Origin: Clostridium thermopalmarium DSM 5974
GTDB taxonomy: Bacteria; Bacillota; Clostridia; Clostridiales; Clostridiaceae
Direction: 5' to 3'
DNA: 64,000 nt
Assembly: GCF_002995795.1 (NCBI RefSeq)
Contig: NZ_PVXN01000037.1
Span: 1-64,000 of the forward strand
The notes beneath the pieces were generated by a model that was given only the letters and a program-made list of their open reading frames with translations, was not told the DNA's origin and searched no databases. Made by a program: the position numbers and the translations under genes. Below are positions 36,900-46,250 of the stretch, piece after piece; positions within the stretch are counted from its first letter, which is position 1, and each line of letters begins with the position of its first letter.

Positions 36900-37352
36900 A
36901 TGGCATTAAGGCAAATTAGACATTTTGGTGATGAAATATTAAGGAAAAAGAGCAAAACAGTAGAGGTAGTAGATGATAAAATAAGACAAATACTAAATGA
37001 TATGGCAGATACTATGTACGCTACGGAAAATGGCGGAGGCTTAGCAGCTCCACAAATAGGTATACTAAAGAGATTAGTTGTGATAGATATGGGCCAAGGG
37101 CTTATAAAGTTAGTTAATCCAAAAATAATCAAACAAGAAGGAACCCAAGAAGTTATAGAGGGATGCTTAAGTCTACCTAATGTATGGGGAAAGTTAAAAA
37201 GACCTGCAAAAGTAACAGTACAAGCGTTAAACGAGAATGGAGAGGAAATTATATTGACAGCTACTGGCGATTTAGCAAAATGCTTTTGCCATGAAATTGA
37301 TCATTTAGAAGGTATCCTTTTCACTGATTTAGTTACCGAATATGTTAGATAG
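36900..37352 (+). CDS. def: Peptide deformylase
   Basis: Removes the formyl group from nascent proteins. All three metal/catalytic motifs are present: GGGLAAPQIG, EGCLSLP and CHEIDHLEG. The length of 150 is typical of clostridial type I enzymes. The start follows AGAGGTG. It stands alone, unlike the common def-fmt operon, so another def copy near fmt may exist elsewhere in the genome. Confidence 0.95.
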   Translation: MALRQIRHFGDEILRKKSKTVEVVDDKIRQILNDMADTMYATENGGGLAAPQIGILKRLVVIDMGQGLIKLVNPKIIKQEGTQEVIEGCLSLPNVWGKLKRPAKVTVQALNENGEEIILTATGDLAKCFCHEIDHLEGILFTDLVTEYVR

Positions 37353-37386
37353 TATCATTTAGATCATATTCTACCCAAAAGCAAAA

Positions 37387-37428
37387 CCTAGATGCGGATA
37401 GTATATTTAACCACATCTAGGCTTTTTT
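37387..37428 (+). terminator. Terminator after def
   Basis: CCTAGATG/CATCTAGG (37387-37394, 37414-37421) with two further G-C pairs inside is followed by six T. Confidence 0.75.
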
Positions 37429-37459
37429 CTTCCTTATCTAGCACATGGTTACTGGTTAT

Positions 37460-38920
37460 TTATGATTTTATTGCCTTTAGTACTTGTAAAAGATACTCGT
37501 ATGTTCTCTTAGTTGAAGAAATGCTTAATCTTTCTTCTGGGGTATGCACATCAAGCATAGTTGGTCCAAAGGAAATCATATCTATGTCTCCAAGAATATC
37601 TTTTAGCAATCCACATTCAAGTCCTGCATGTATTGCTGTTATCTTAGGCTCTTTTCCGTACATATCTCTATAAACTTTTTTAAATACTTCTCTAATGTAT
37701 GAGTTTTCTTTATATTCCCAAGCTGGATAATCCGATTCTAATGTCATTGCTGCTCCAACAAGATTACATAAGGTTTCAATTTCTGCTATAATACTTTCCT
37801 TTAGACTTTTAACTGAGCTTCTTATAGCACTTTCAAAAGTTACTTCGTCCTCAGTTGTAGCAACCACACCTAAGTTTGTAGAACTTTGTACTAACCCCTT
37901 AATGTCCATACTCATAGTTTGAACTCCTTGTGGAATGAGCATTAATAAAGATATAATTTTATCCGTTAATGCTTTTGAAAATACTCTATATGGTTTTTTC
38001 TCCACTTCCTCCACTTCTACAATTATTCCTGGATCTGATGCTCTAAGTTCATCTTTAAAAATATTATGCATTCTTTTAACTATATTGTTTAAAATGCTTT
38101 CGTTTCCTTCTCTTATGAATATAACAGCTTCAGCTTCTCTTGGAATAGCATTCATCTTAGCTCCACCATTTATATCAGATATATATAATTCCATTTGTGA
38201 ATTTATACTATTTAGTACTCGTCCCATGAGCTTGTTAGAATTTCCTCTACCCTTATCTATATCCATTCCAGAATGTCCGCCCTTTAAACCTTTTATTATA
38301 ATTTTATATGGAATAAAGCCTTGTCTTTTCTCTTCTAGCTCTACTGTAAGTCTGACCGTATTTCTAACTCCTCCTGCACAAGAAGTCAAAAGCTCCCCTT
38401 CTTCTTCTGAATCAATATTTATCAAAATCTTTCCGGAAAGGTTTTCTGCTTTAACTGCAGAAGCTCCTGCCATTCCAGTCTCCTCTTCAGTTGTTATTAA
38501 AACCTCTATAGGAGGATGCTCTATATCATCGCTTGCAAGAATAGCCAAACAATAAGCAATTGCTATTCCATTATCTGCACCTAAGGTAGTTCCTGAAGCT
38601 TTTATAAAATCTCCTTCCACTCTTAATTTAATAGGGTCTTTTTCAAAATCATGTTCTACATCCTTGTTTTTCTCACAAACCATATCCATATGACCTTGTA
38701 AAATTACTGTAGGAGCATTTTCATAACCTTTAGTAGCACCTTTTTTAATTATTACATTTAAAGCTTCATCCTGTATTACTTCTAAATTATGTTCCTTAGC
38801 AAAATTAACCAAATAATCACTTATATTTTTTTCTTTTCCAGAACACCTAGGTATTCTGCTGATTTCCTCGAAATATTTAAAAACTAAACTTGGAGATAAA
38901 TCTTTAAGTATATAATCCAA
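37460..38920 (-). CDS. pepD: Aminoacyl-histidine dipeptidase (Xaa-His dipeptidase)
   Basis: An M20-family di-zinc peptidase cleaving dipeptides such as Xaa-His. Ligand motifs are visible: QGHMDMV, GADNGIA, TTEEETG, INIDSEEEGEL and IHAGLECG. The length of 486 matches PepD. A dimerisation (lid) domain is inserted at about residues 205-375. It is cytosolic and monocistronic. Confidence 0.93.
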   Translation of the reverse strand: MDYILKDLSPSLVFKYFEEISRIPRCSGKEKNISDYLVNFAKEHNLEVIQDEALNVIIKKGATKGYENAPTVILQGHMDMVCEKNKDVEHDFEKDPIKLRVEGDFIKASGTTLGADNGIAIAYCLAILASDDIEHPPIEVLITTEEETGMAGASAVKAENLSGKILINIDSEEEGELLTSCAGGVRNTVRLTVELEEKRQGFIPYKIIIKGLKGGHSGMDIDKGRGNSNKLMGRVLNSINSQMELYISDINGGAKMNAIPREAEAVIFIREGNESILNNIVKRMHNIFKDELRASDPGIIVEVEEVEKKPYRVFSKALTDKIISLLMLIPQGVQTMSMDIKGLVQSSTNLGVVATTEDEVTFESAIRSSVKSLKESIIAEIETLCNLVGAAMTLESDYPAWEYKENSYIREVFKKVYRDMYGKEPKITAIHAGLECGLLKDILGDIDMISFGPTMLDVHTPEERLSISSTKRTYEYLLQVLKAIKS

Positions 38921-39046
38921 AGTTACTCATCCTTTCATAGTTTCATTATGTAATCATGTCTTCTTTAATAATTTTAGCATATACTTAATATTTAATACAG
39001 AAACTTCCTCATTTCTCAATAAACTTTATATTTTTTTATTTACATA
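38921..39046. other. AT-rich spacer upstream of pepD
   Basis: This holds the pepD ribosome binding site (AAAGGATGAG on the minus strand) and otherwise no recognisable element. Confidence 0.4.
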
Positions 39047-39160
39047 TTGAATACATATAAAAATAATTGTATAATTATACATAGACATTACCCAATTTTT
39101 TCTTAATTAATATTTCCTATTAGGAAGCTTCTAAACATTAGATTTAGAGGCTTCTTTTTT
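39047..39160 (+). ncRNA. Candidate orphan small RNA with its own promoter and terminator
   Basis: The promoter is TTGAAT (39047-39052), a 17-base spacer, then TATAAT (39070-39075), giving a start near 39082. A 12-bp terminator hairpin with one G-U pair (39124-39135 with 39143-39154) is followed by six T. The predicted RNA is about 78 nt with no ATG frame. The next gene starts 325 bases further on, so a leader role is less likely. Confidence 0.55.
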
Positions 39161-39485
39161 CTGTGTAATTAATATATACTTAACCTGTTGATGCATATAT
39201 TCCATTTTAATTCAAATAAGGAGATATAATGCAATTTATTTATCTATATTTTCAAATATATAGATTTTTATCGAAATTTTACAATATCAACTTAAAGTTT
39301 ATGTTTGTATATTTAAATTTTAGCTATATAATATATATGTATGTTTTTATTTTAATCACAATTATTTATTGTAGAATTATAGACTTATTAAAATACAGCT
39401 TTTAAACTCTATATTTTAAACTTAGATAAAATAACTTAGAATTATATATTCTTATTATATATAAGAATAAATGAAGGTGGTTTGC
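39161..39485. other. AT-rich spacer before the phosphodiester glycosidase gene
   Basis: About 325 very AT-rich bases with no coding frame or known element; AAGGTGG before position 39486 serves the next gene. Confidence 0.35.
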
Positions 39486-40484
39486 ATGTTAAAAAAAGAG
39501 TCTTTATCTGGGAAGTTTCCCAAGAAGCTTTTTATACTATTTGAAATTGTCTTTACCATTTTAACTGCTCCATTTATATTATACTATGTCCCTTTTGAAA
39601 ATGTTAAGGCTACTGTAGTTGGATCTGCTATGACAACCTCAACTCATCAATGGATTGCTACAATGTTTTTATCTCGTAAGCGAATAGATGAGATACTTAG
39701 CAGAAATAAAATAAATACTATTGTTCAATCTGATATAAATGAGTTAAAAAAAGAAATCAACGCTGGAATAACAAGTAATACTAACGAAATTGAAGTGCAT
39801 GATATCGATGGAGATAAATTTAAAGGTCATTTACTTATAATTAAAAATCCTAAGAGCATAAAAGTCGGATATAGTGAAAAGCTTGGAGAAAAAGGTGAAA
39901 CCACTAGTGCTATGGCTAAAAGATATAATGCAGTTGCAGCTATAAATGCTGGTGGATTTATGGCTAATAAAAATCTAACCGATTCTCCAGAGAAAATGGG
40001 TAATCCTGGCGGAATTCTTATCTCTAATGGGGAAATTATTTATAATAGCCTAAAAAAAGATGAAAAGATATGTATAGCAGGAATAACAAAAGACGGGATT
40101 CTTCTTGTTGGCGACTATAGTCTAGAAGAAATGCAAAAGGCAGGAGTAAGTGAAGCAGTATCTTTTGGTCCTGCACTAATTGTTAATGGTAAAAAAACCA
40201 TTACTTCTGGTGATGGAGGTTGGGGAACTGCTCCTAGAACTGCTATTGGACAACGCAAAGACGGAAGTATTCTATTTTTAGTAATTGACGGAAAATACAT
40301 AGGAAGACTTGCAGTAACGCTAAAGGAATTACAAGATATATTATATGAATACGAGGCATATAACGCTGTAAATTTAGATGGAGGTTCATCTTCTACTATG
40401 TATTATAACGGAGAAGTTATCAGCGATCCCTATAAGTCTTCTGGTGAAAGACCTATTCAGTCTATATTTTATGTTGCACCATAA
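39486..40484 (+). CDS. Exported phosphodiester glycosidase (NAGPA-domain) family protein
   Basis: One N-terminal membrane segment (about residues 10-35) is followed by an NAGPA domain: MAKRYNAVAAINAGGF, SFGPALIVNGK, APRTAIGQRKDGSILFLVIDG in two blocks, and NLDGGSSSTMYYNG near the end. Family members remove sugar-phosphodiester caps or act on envelope polysaccharides. ATG 39486 is preferred to ATG 39471 because AAGGTGG then lies at proper spacing. It is probably anchored on the outer face of the membrane. Confidence 0.85.
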   Translation: MLKKESLSGKFPKKLFILFEIVFTILTAPFILYYVPFENVKATVVGSAMTTSTHQWIATMFLSRKRIDEILSRNKINTIVQSDINELKKEINAGITSNTNEIEVHDIDGDKFKGHLLIIKNPKSIKVGYSEKLGEKGETTSAMAKRYNAVAAINAGGFMANKNLTDSPEKMGNPGGILISNGEIIYNSLKKDEKICIAGITKDGILLVGDYSLEEMQKAGVSEAVSFGPALIVNGKKTITSGDGGWGTAPRTAIGQRKDGSILFLVIDGKYIGRLAVTLKELQDILYEYEAYNAVNLDGGSSSTMYYNGEVISDPYKSSGERPIQSIFYVAP

Positions 40485-40603
40485 TAATTAAAAAAATGTA
40501 CACTAGCTCGCATTATATATATGAGCTTTGTTAATATATAAACATGCAAAGCTATAATGATATCAAACTAAATTAAACTAAGCTATTAAGAAGGATGATG
40601 TGA

Positions 40604-41434
40604 ATGAATTGGATAGATAAGCTAGAAAGAAAGTTTGGAAGGTTTGCTATAAGAGGACTTATAACTTACATAGTTGCTATAAATGCTGTTGTTTTTGCCT
40701 TAATATATATTACTGGCTCCTATAAAATTATAAGTCTTTTAACTTTAAATCCCGACCTAATATTAAGAGGGCAAATTTGGCGACTTGTAACCTATATATT
40801 TATTCCTCCTCAAACCAGCGTATTTTGGATAATATTTGCTCTTTATTTCTCCTATATGGTTGGAACGGCTTTGGAGCAGGAATGGGGAAGCTTTAGATTT
40901 AACCTTTATTATTTGATGGGAATGTTAGGAACAACCATAGCTGCTTTTATATCAGGAGGTTCTGTATCTGGAGTATATTTAAACTTGTCTTTATTTCTAG
41001 CCTTTGCAAGAATTTATCCTGACTTTGAGCTACTGCTATTTTTTATACTTCCCGTTAAAGTAAAGTACTTAGCTTGGTTTGAATGGATTTATGTAGGATT
41101 TACTGTAATCTCTCAGCCTATACCATATAAACTTGCAGCCCTAGCCTCAATAATTAACTACTTCATCTTCTTTGGAAGAGATATAGTTAGAAGAACTAAA
41201 ATCAATAGACAATCTTATTATAATAGAAAGAGATTTAAATCTAAGATTCCAACCAAAACCTATATTCACAAGTGTACCATTTGTGGAATAACTGAAAAAG
41301 ATAATCCAGATATGGAATTTAGATATTGTTCTAAATGTGAAGGGGATTATGAATACTGTATGGATCACCTACATAATCATGAACATAAAACTAAGGTTAT
41401 AGACTTTGAATCTATTCGCAATAAAAAAGATTAA
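40604..41434 (+). CDS. Rhomboid-like membrane protein with C-terminal zinc-binding tail
   Basis: Residues 20-195 hold about five to six membrane helices with rhomboid-like features (LILRGQIWRLVTYIFIPP, LYLM and GTTIAAF). The catalytic GxSG serine expected in the fourth helix is missing: the region reads SGVYLNLSL. The soluble tail carries CTICG, YCSKC and CMDHLHNHEH, which look like a zinc site. It is likely a rhomboid pseudoprotease with an unknown client. Confidence 0.75.
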   Translation: MNWIDKLERKFGRFAIRGLITYIVAINAVVFALIYITGSYKIISLLTLNPDLILRGQIWRLVTYIFIPPQTSVFWIIFALYFSYMVGTALEQEWGSFRFNLYYLMGMLGTTIAAFISGGSVSGVYLNLSLFLAFARIYPDFELLLFFILPVKVKYLAWFEWIYVGFTVISQPIPYKLAALASIINYFIFFGRDIVRRTKINRQSYYNRKRFKSKIPTKTYIHKCTICGITEKDNPDMEFRYCSKCEGDYEYCMDHLHNHEHKTKVIDFESIRNKKD

Positions 41435-41445
41435 TTTAATAAAAA

Positions 41446-41475
41446 AAAGTGAAGGCTCTAAAACTCCTTCACTTT
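41446..41475. terminator. Convergent terminator between rhomboid-like gene and terD operon
   Basis: AAAGTGAAGG/CCTTCACTTT (41446-41455, 41466-41475) with an A-run upstream and TTTC downstream. Confidence 0.8.
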
Positions 41476-41493
41476 CTTCGTATATATTTTTCT

Positions 41494-42099
41494 TTATCTA
41501 AACTTATTTACCATTTCTCCTAATCCTGAAGAAGTGTCTCCTTCTCCTGTCGCTGCAAACTTCCATTCTCCATTATGCCTATAAATTTCTCCTACATATA
41601 AAGCTGTCTTATTTGAGTAATCTTCTGTTAAATTAAATTTAACCATTTCCTGATTGTTTGCAAGGTTTACAATTCTTATAAATGCATTTTTAATCATTCC
41701 GAAGTGCTGCTTGCGTTTTACACAGTCATAAATGTTTACAACGAAGATTAATTTTGAAATGTCTTGAGGAACCTTAGAAAGCTCAATTATGATTTGCTCG
41801 TCATCACCATCACCGTCTCCAGTAAGATTATCTCCCATATGCTGAACACTTCCACTTTTGTGGTACCTGTTTCCAAAATATATTATATCATCTTTTGATT
41901 TTATTTTATTATTAGCATCTAACATAAATACGGATGCATCGCAATCTATATTTGGAGTACCACCTCCAAATAATGCTCCTAGAAGTCCTCTGCCGCCTTG
42001 AACTGCAGGATCCCATCCTAAACCTACCATTATCATTGACAATCCTGCATTGTCCTTAGTCAAGCTTATTCTTTGACCTTTTTGTAAATTAATAGCCAT
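41494..42099 (-). CDS. TerD-family protein (first copy)
   Basis: A calcium-binding TerD domain of the tellurite/stress Ter system. Conserved blocks are IDCDASVFML, GSVQHMGDNLTG and the acidic [10 protein letters not shown] calcium loop, then an Asn/Arg-rich C-terminal portion. A glycine-rich insert (GGRGLLGALFGGG) follows the first strand. ATG 42099 (MAINLQKGQ) is chosen from GGAGG spacing. It is last gene of the operon that starts with the CitE-like gene, directly before a terminator. Confidence 0.9.
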   Translation of the reverse strand: MAINLQKGQRISLTKDNAGLSMIMVGLGWDPAVQGGRGLLGALFGGGTPNIDCDASVFMLDANNKIKSKDDIIYFGNRYHKSGSVQHMGDNLTGDGDGDDEQIIIELSKVPQDISKLIFVVNIYDCVKRKQHFGMIKNAFIRIVNLANNQEMVKFNLTEDYSNKTALYVGEIYRHNGEWKFAATGEGDTSSGLGEMVNKFR

Positions 42100-42135
42100 T
42101 TTTAATCCTCCCAATTATATGTATGTAGATTCATT

Positions 42136-42717
42136 TTAACATACATCTATTCCAAAATTATTGCAAAGAGCAGCAAGTCCTCCTTGGAATCCACTTCCTA
42201 TTGCATTAAACTTCCACTCTCCATTATGACGATATAACTCACCAACAACTATTGCAGTTTCTATGCTGTAATCTTCGCTTAAATCATATCTTATTAACTC
42301 TTCATTAGTCTCTGCATTTATAATTCTTATGAATGCATTTGATACTTGTCCAAAATTTTGTCTTCTCGCATCTGCTTCATAAATTGTTACTGTAAAATCT
42401 ATTTTTTCTATATTTGAAGGAACTTTTCCTAAGTCTACACTTATTTGTTCGTCATCTCCATCTCCTGCCCCTGTACGATTATCACCAAGATGAGTAACAG
42501 CACCTGAAGGGTCTTTTAAGTTATTATAGAATACAAAATCATTATCTGATGTAACCTTTCCATTTCCTCCAAGTAAAAAAGCCGCTGTATCTAAATCGAA
42601 ATCATGACCACCATCATATTTATTAACATCCCATCCAAGACCAACTATTACCTTGGACAATCCTGGATTTGTCTTTGTCAAATCAACCTTCTGACCTTTT
42701 GATAAGCTTATTGCCAT
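42136..42717 (-). CDS. TerD-family protein (second copy)
   Basis: A canonical TerD protein: [33 protein letters not shown] and [17 protein letters not shown], with the complete acidic calcium loop. ATG 42717 (MAISLSKGQ) is chosen over the upstream TTG, with AAGGAAGAAGG as ribosome binding site. It is immediately upstream of the first copy and probably co-transcribed. The pair resembles the YceC/D/E proteins of Bacillus. Confidence 0.93.
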   Translation of the reverse strand: MAISLSKGQKVDLTKTNPGLSKVIVGLGWDVNKYDGGHDFDLDTAAFLLGGNGKVTSDNDFVFYNNLKDPSGAVTHLGDNRTGAGDGDDEQISVDLGKVPSNIEKIDFTVTIYEADARRQNFGQVSNAFIRIINAETNEELIRYDLSEDYSIETAIVVGELYRHNGEWKFNAIGSGFQGGLAALCNNFGIDVC

Positions 42718-42787
42718 AACCAATACCTTCTTCCTTTTAACAATTTATTACATTATAATATTATTATATATACTAGTCTCTTAAAAA

Positions 42788-43600
42788 TCAAACTTTCCGA
42801 CAAATTATATTACTAACAATTTCTGTTATTTCCTCAGAAGCACTTATACCGCTGCTTTTTGTCATATAAATATGTTTCTGCTCTACTTTCTTGCTTTCTA
42901 TTAAAGCCTTAAGTTCTCCATGAGATGCACATATAGAATAATCTGAATTTATTAAGATTGGATAGTCTAAGAATGAATCTCCAGAAGATACAATTCTGTT
43001 TTTCTTCTCCTTTTCTTTTATATACAGAACAGCATCCCACTTGTTAACACAGTTTGGAACAATATACAACTTTCTGCCCTGAATAGATATGTGCCACCCT
43101 TTTTTCTCCACCCAAGCTTTAAACTCTTCTAATTCTTGCATTCTTATGAGGTTTTTATCTTGAAAATGAACACTGTAGAACAAATTGTCTCTAAAAACCA
43201 TTTTATCAATCCAAGAATTATCTTTAAAACTTTCTAAAAATCTCTTTTCTACAATTTTATATGAAATTATCTTATCTACTCTATCCTTTATAATTTTCTT
43301 CCACTGCCTGTCCACTTCTCCATTTACTAATATATTTCCTCCATTGCTTACTACAGCGTAATCTGGCTTTATTTGTTCCGACATTAGGAAAATTCTGTTG
43401 TATTGCTCTATAGTTCTTGTTGTAACAGGTATAAACAAAATTCTTTTTTTAATTTTCAAAAGCTTTTCTAGAGTATCCTTTTTCATAAAACTCAAATCCT
43501 TACCTAAATACCTCTCTGCCAGCACAATATCCTTATCAGAATCTCCTATAAGCTTTTTTGTATAAATCAAAGTCCTATCTAAATCCGACGCAAAAATCAT
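42788..43600 (-). CDS. HAD-family phosphatase of the Ter biosynthetic module
   Basis: A Cof/sucrose-phosphatase-like HAD hydrolase: nucleophile motif DLDRTLIY, VSNGGN, and the closing GDSFLDYPIL. The cap is C2 type. HAD phosphatases are regular members of the Ter-linked biosynthetic operons described by comparative genomics. It begins one base after the StiP-like gene. The probable role is removal of phosphate from a phosphoribosyl product, by inference. Confidence 0.85.
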   Translation of the reverse strand: MIFASDLDRTLIYTKKLIGDSDKDIVLAERYLGKDLSFMKKDTLEKLLKIKKRILFIPVTTRTIEQYNRIFLMSEQIKPDYAVVSNGGNILVNGEVDRQWKKIIKDRVDKIISYKIVEKRFLESFKDNSWIDKMVFRDNLFYSVHFQDKNLIRMQELEEFKAWVEKKGWHISIQGRKLYIVPNCVNKWDAVLYIKEKEKKNRIVSSGDSFLDYPILINSDYSICASHGELKALIESKKVEQKHIYMTKSSGISASEEITEIVSNIICRKV

Positions 43601-43601
43601 A

Positions 43602-44711
43602 TTAGATCTCCTTTGTTTTTGGCTTAATAATTCCGCAGCAGGAATATTTCATATCTTTATAAACTTCTACTGGAACTTTTCTGTCTTGTGCCAAGATTAA
43701 AATATGCTTTAAATTAGGGTTATTTATATCATCTACAAGTATCCTCCATGGAACACGTCTTAAAAGCACTCTAGTTGTTTCTCCTACTCCCGGCTTAATT
43801 AGGTTTATATCATCTATTCCATACTTCTCTTTTATTTCATTTACATCCCTAATACCTGTATTATATACATCTAAATCTAACTTTTCTATTTCTTCATCGT
43901 CTACATTAATATGTTCAAAGCACTGGGTTATAGTATCAATGAACATATTTGATAAGTCCCTATCTTCCCATTCTCTATAGAACTTAGCTCCATGAAAATC
44001 GTCCTTTCCTATTATGTCATCTCTTAAAACTGTTCTGCTTACTAAGCCTGATACTGTAGAATTTAAACAAGCTGATGGTATAAGAAAATCCTCCCTTGTG
44101 CCATATAGAGGTACGCAGTAGGCAGGGTCTGCTAACACAGCTAGCTTGTCACTAATTCTAATCTTATATTTATCATAAAAGTCCTTCATAGCCTTGTTTA
44201 AGACTGTGTTTATAGCTCCTTTTCCAGTCCACCCATCTACAAATTGAATATCTTCTGGATTATGATGATTTAAGATGTATTTTATAGCATTCTCGTCTAT
44301 TCCCTTTCCTCTTATAATGGATATGCTGTAATGAGGAAATACCTTATTATATTTCTTTTCTAAGTATCGTTTAATTAATATTCCAATAGGGGTTCCTGCC
44401 CTTGCAAGGGATACAATAACTGCTCTATCTCCCTTTTTCCTGTATATAAGCTCTGATACTACAGCTGCGGCCTTTGCCACTTTTCCCTTACTATCCTCTA
44501 GAGTTTTAAAAAATACATCCATATATTCTTCTGTTGGAACATACTCTATTGGAAGCATTTCTGAATAATGGCCTCCATTTTGAATAATTCTCTCTCTTTC
44601 TTCATTGCTCTGTTCTTTTATCATACCGGATATATCTTTTAAAAGGAATATAACATCTTCTCCGGAATAACTCCCTATATGGCTTGGTTCTTTTATATTA
44701 TCAAATCTCAC
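43602..44711 (-). CDS. StiP-like protein: phosphoribosyltransferase plus PELOTA-type RNA-binding domain
   Basis: The protein is named cysteine protease StiP in some databases; comparative work treats it as a PRTase fused to a PELOTA domain. PRTase-like core: VIVSLARAGTPIGIL, then VDGWTGKGA in the PRPP-loop position. The C-terminal part (KPGVGETTRVLLRRVPWRIL and ILAQDRKVPVEVYKD) is PELOTA-like. GTG 44711 is proposed as start because AAGGAG precedes it by seven bases, though ATG 44729 is possible. It is adjacent to the HAD gene. Confidence 0.82.
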   Translation of the reverse strand: MRFDNIKEPSHIGSYSGEDVIFLLKDISGMIKEQSNEERERIIQNGGHYSEMLPIEYVPTEEYMDVFFKTLEDSKGKVAKAAAVVSELIYRKKGDRAVIVSLARAGTPIGILIKRYLEKKYNKVFPHYSISIIRGKGIDENAIKYILNHHNPEDIQFVDGWTGKGAINTVLNKAMKDFYDKYKIRISDKLAVLADPAYCVPLYGTREDFLIPSACLNSTVSGLVSRTVLRDDIIGKDDFHGAKFYREWEDRDLSNMFIDTITQCFEHINVDDEEIEKLDLDVYNTGIRDVNEIKEKYGIDDINLIKPGVGETTRVLLRRVPWRILVDDINNPNLKHILILAQDRKVPVEVYKDMKYSCCGIIKPKTKEI

Positions 44712-44804
44712 ATAACCACTCCTTATCATAAGTTTTACGTAACTAACTTTGTACAGGTCTATCTCTTTTTAACATTTTTAATTAGTCAACTTGATGTTTA
44801 TAGT

Positions 44805-46238
44805 TTAAAAATAAACAAAGTTTATTTTATATATCCCTACACTTACAAATAAATTTATCATTTCATCTTTACTTTCCTCGTCTAGCTTTCTTTCCGTTAT
44901 AAACAATACTTCTTCATACATATCTTTTTTTATGTTATATACATAGTTTACAACTTCTTTATCAAAGGGACTTCTAAACCTTGAGGCGCATTGAATTCCA
45001 TAGCCTTTTTCATTTTTTGCATAGATAGGACTTCTAGTTGTAGACTGGTATTTTGCATTTGGTATTTTGCTCCCTATTACCATAGGTATATACATAAACT
45101 CTTCAGTTCCTAAAACAATTACCTTTTCGCTGAAAGGCTCTATAACCCTCACTATTTTCTCTGCATAAGCTTCAATTTTATTAATTTCACTTCTTGAAAT
45201 TCCAAATCTTCCACTTGAATTTATATAACTATACTTTTTTAGCTCACCACTGCAGAGACGCTTAGTAAAATTCCCGTATTCATCCCATGTAAATGAATAA
45301 TTTTTTACTAAAACTTCAGATTTATCCCTTAAAATTTGAGAACCATCCCTTAATTTTAAGATTTCAGAACTGTCTCCTAACTTTAATCCATCTTTGTAGA
45401 ATTCTTCTTGTATGTTTATAGATTTATTTATATTATTTTGATTTTGATATACTATTTCTATACCCTTAGCTGATGGACTGTGACACTCTGCCTCTCCATC
45501 TATTAAAGATACTTCATGTATTTTAATGTTTAACTCTCTTTCTAGTACCTTATATTCTTTTATATGCTCTTCTCTTCTCCAATCTAATATAGAAACTACC
45601 ATATATTCTTTATTAGGATATTTCCTATTTATGGCCTTTATAAGATTTAAAGCAGTTTTCCCTGTGGTTATTTCATCATCTACTAAAACTATTCTCTCAT
45701 AATTATTTAAAATATCTTCTTGAAGAGGATAGCAGAAGTGACTAGTGGCGTGAGAATGTTCCTCTTCAAAATCAAAGGCTGAGGCACATTCTACAAGTTC
45801 CTCTCTGGTTGTGTGTATATAAAAGATATTATTTCCTTTAAATTGAGCAAAAACAGAGTTCCCAAGGGCTGTTGCGGTCTCTGCAAATCCTATAAATAAA
45901 GTAGGCTTGTCTAAAGAAATTAGATTAGCATTTGCATATTCTAGGGCTTCATCTGCAAACTTATCATCCTTTATAGCTTCTACAATTATATTGAAATTTA
46001 AGGACTGCCCCTGAATCTTTTCAGCTGCAAGAAAACCCAAAAGTCTTCCTGCCAGTATAGATTGCTTAGGATTAACAGGTATATGTTTTCCCAAAACCTT
46101 GCTTACAAATAAAAATGCCCTTTTTACATTTTTTCTAGCTGCCATCAAAAATAAGTTTTTAAGCTTGAAATCAAATGGGTTTTTATTAATTTCTACATCT
46201 ACAGCAATTTCATCTAAAACTCTAAGTCTTTCTCTCAT
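44805..46238 (-). CDS. Phosphoribosyltransferase with TRSP domain
   Basis: A PRTase domain with the PRPP-binding motif RIVLVDDEITTGKTA at about residue 185 and a nearby FAETATALGN segment. The C-terminal domain contains the name-giving TRSP in QSTTRSPIY, followed by GYGIQCASRF. Such proteins occur only in Ter biosynthetic operons. The substrate base is unknown. It starts after AAAAGGAGG and lies 12 bases after the CitE-like gene. Confidence 0.88.
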   Translation of the reverse strand: MRERLRVLDEIAVDVEINKNPFDFKLKNLFLMAARKNVKRAFLFVSKVLGKHIPVNPKQSILAGRLLGFLAAEKIQGQSLNFNIIVEAIKDDKFADEALEYANANLISLDKPTLFIGFAETATALGNSVFAQFKGNNIFYIHTTREELVECASAFDFEEEHSHATSHFCYPLQEDILNNYERIVLVDDEITTGKTALNLIKAINRKYPNKEYMVVSILDWRREEHIKEYKVLERELNIKIHEVSLIDGEAECHSPSAKGIEIVYQNQNNINKSINIQEEFYKDGLKLGDSSEILKLRDGSQILRDKSEVLVKNYSFTWDEYGNFTKRLCSGELKKYSYINSSGRFGISRSEINKIEAYAEKIVRVIEPFSEKVIVLGTEEFMYIPMVIGSKIPNAKYQSTTRSPIYAKNEKGYGIQCASRFRSPFDKEVVNYVYNIKKDMYEEVLFITERKLDEESKDEMINLFVSVGIYKINFVYF

Positions 46239-46250
46239 TATTTCCTCCTT

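Noticed and set aside
37935-38555. 206-residue plus-strand frame inside pepD
   Set aside because: Antisense shadow; the composition is typical of reversed codons and PepD metal motifs are intact on the other strand.
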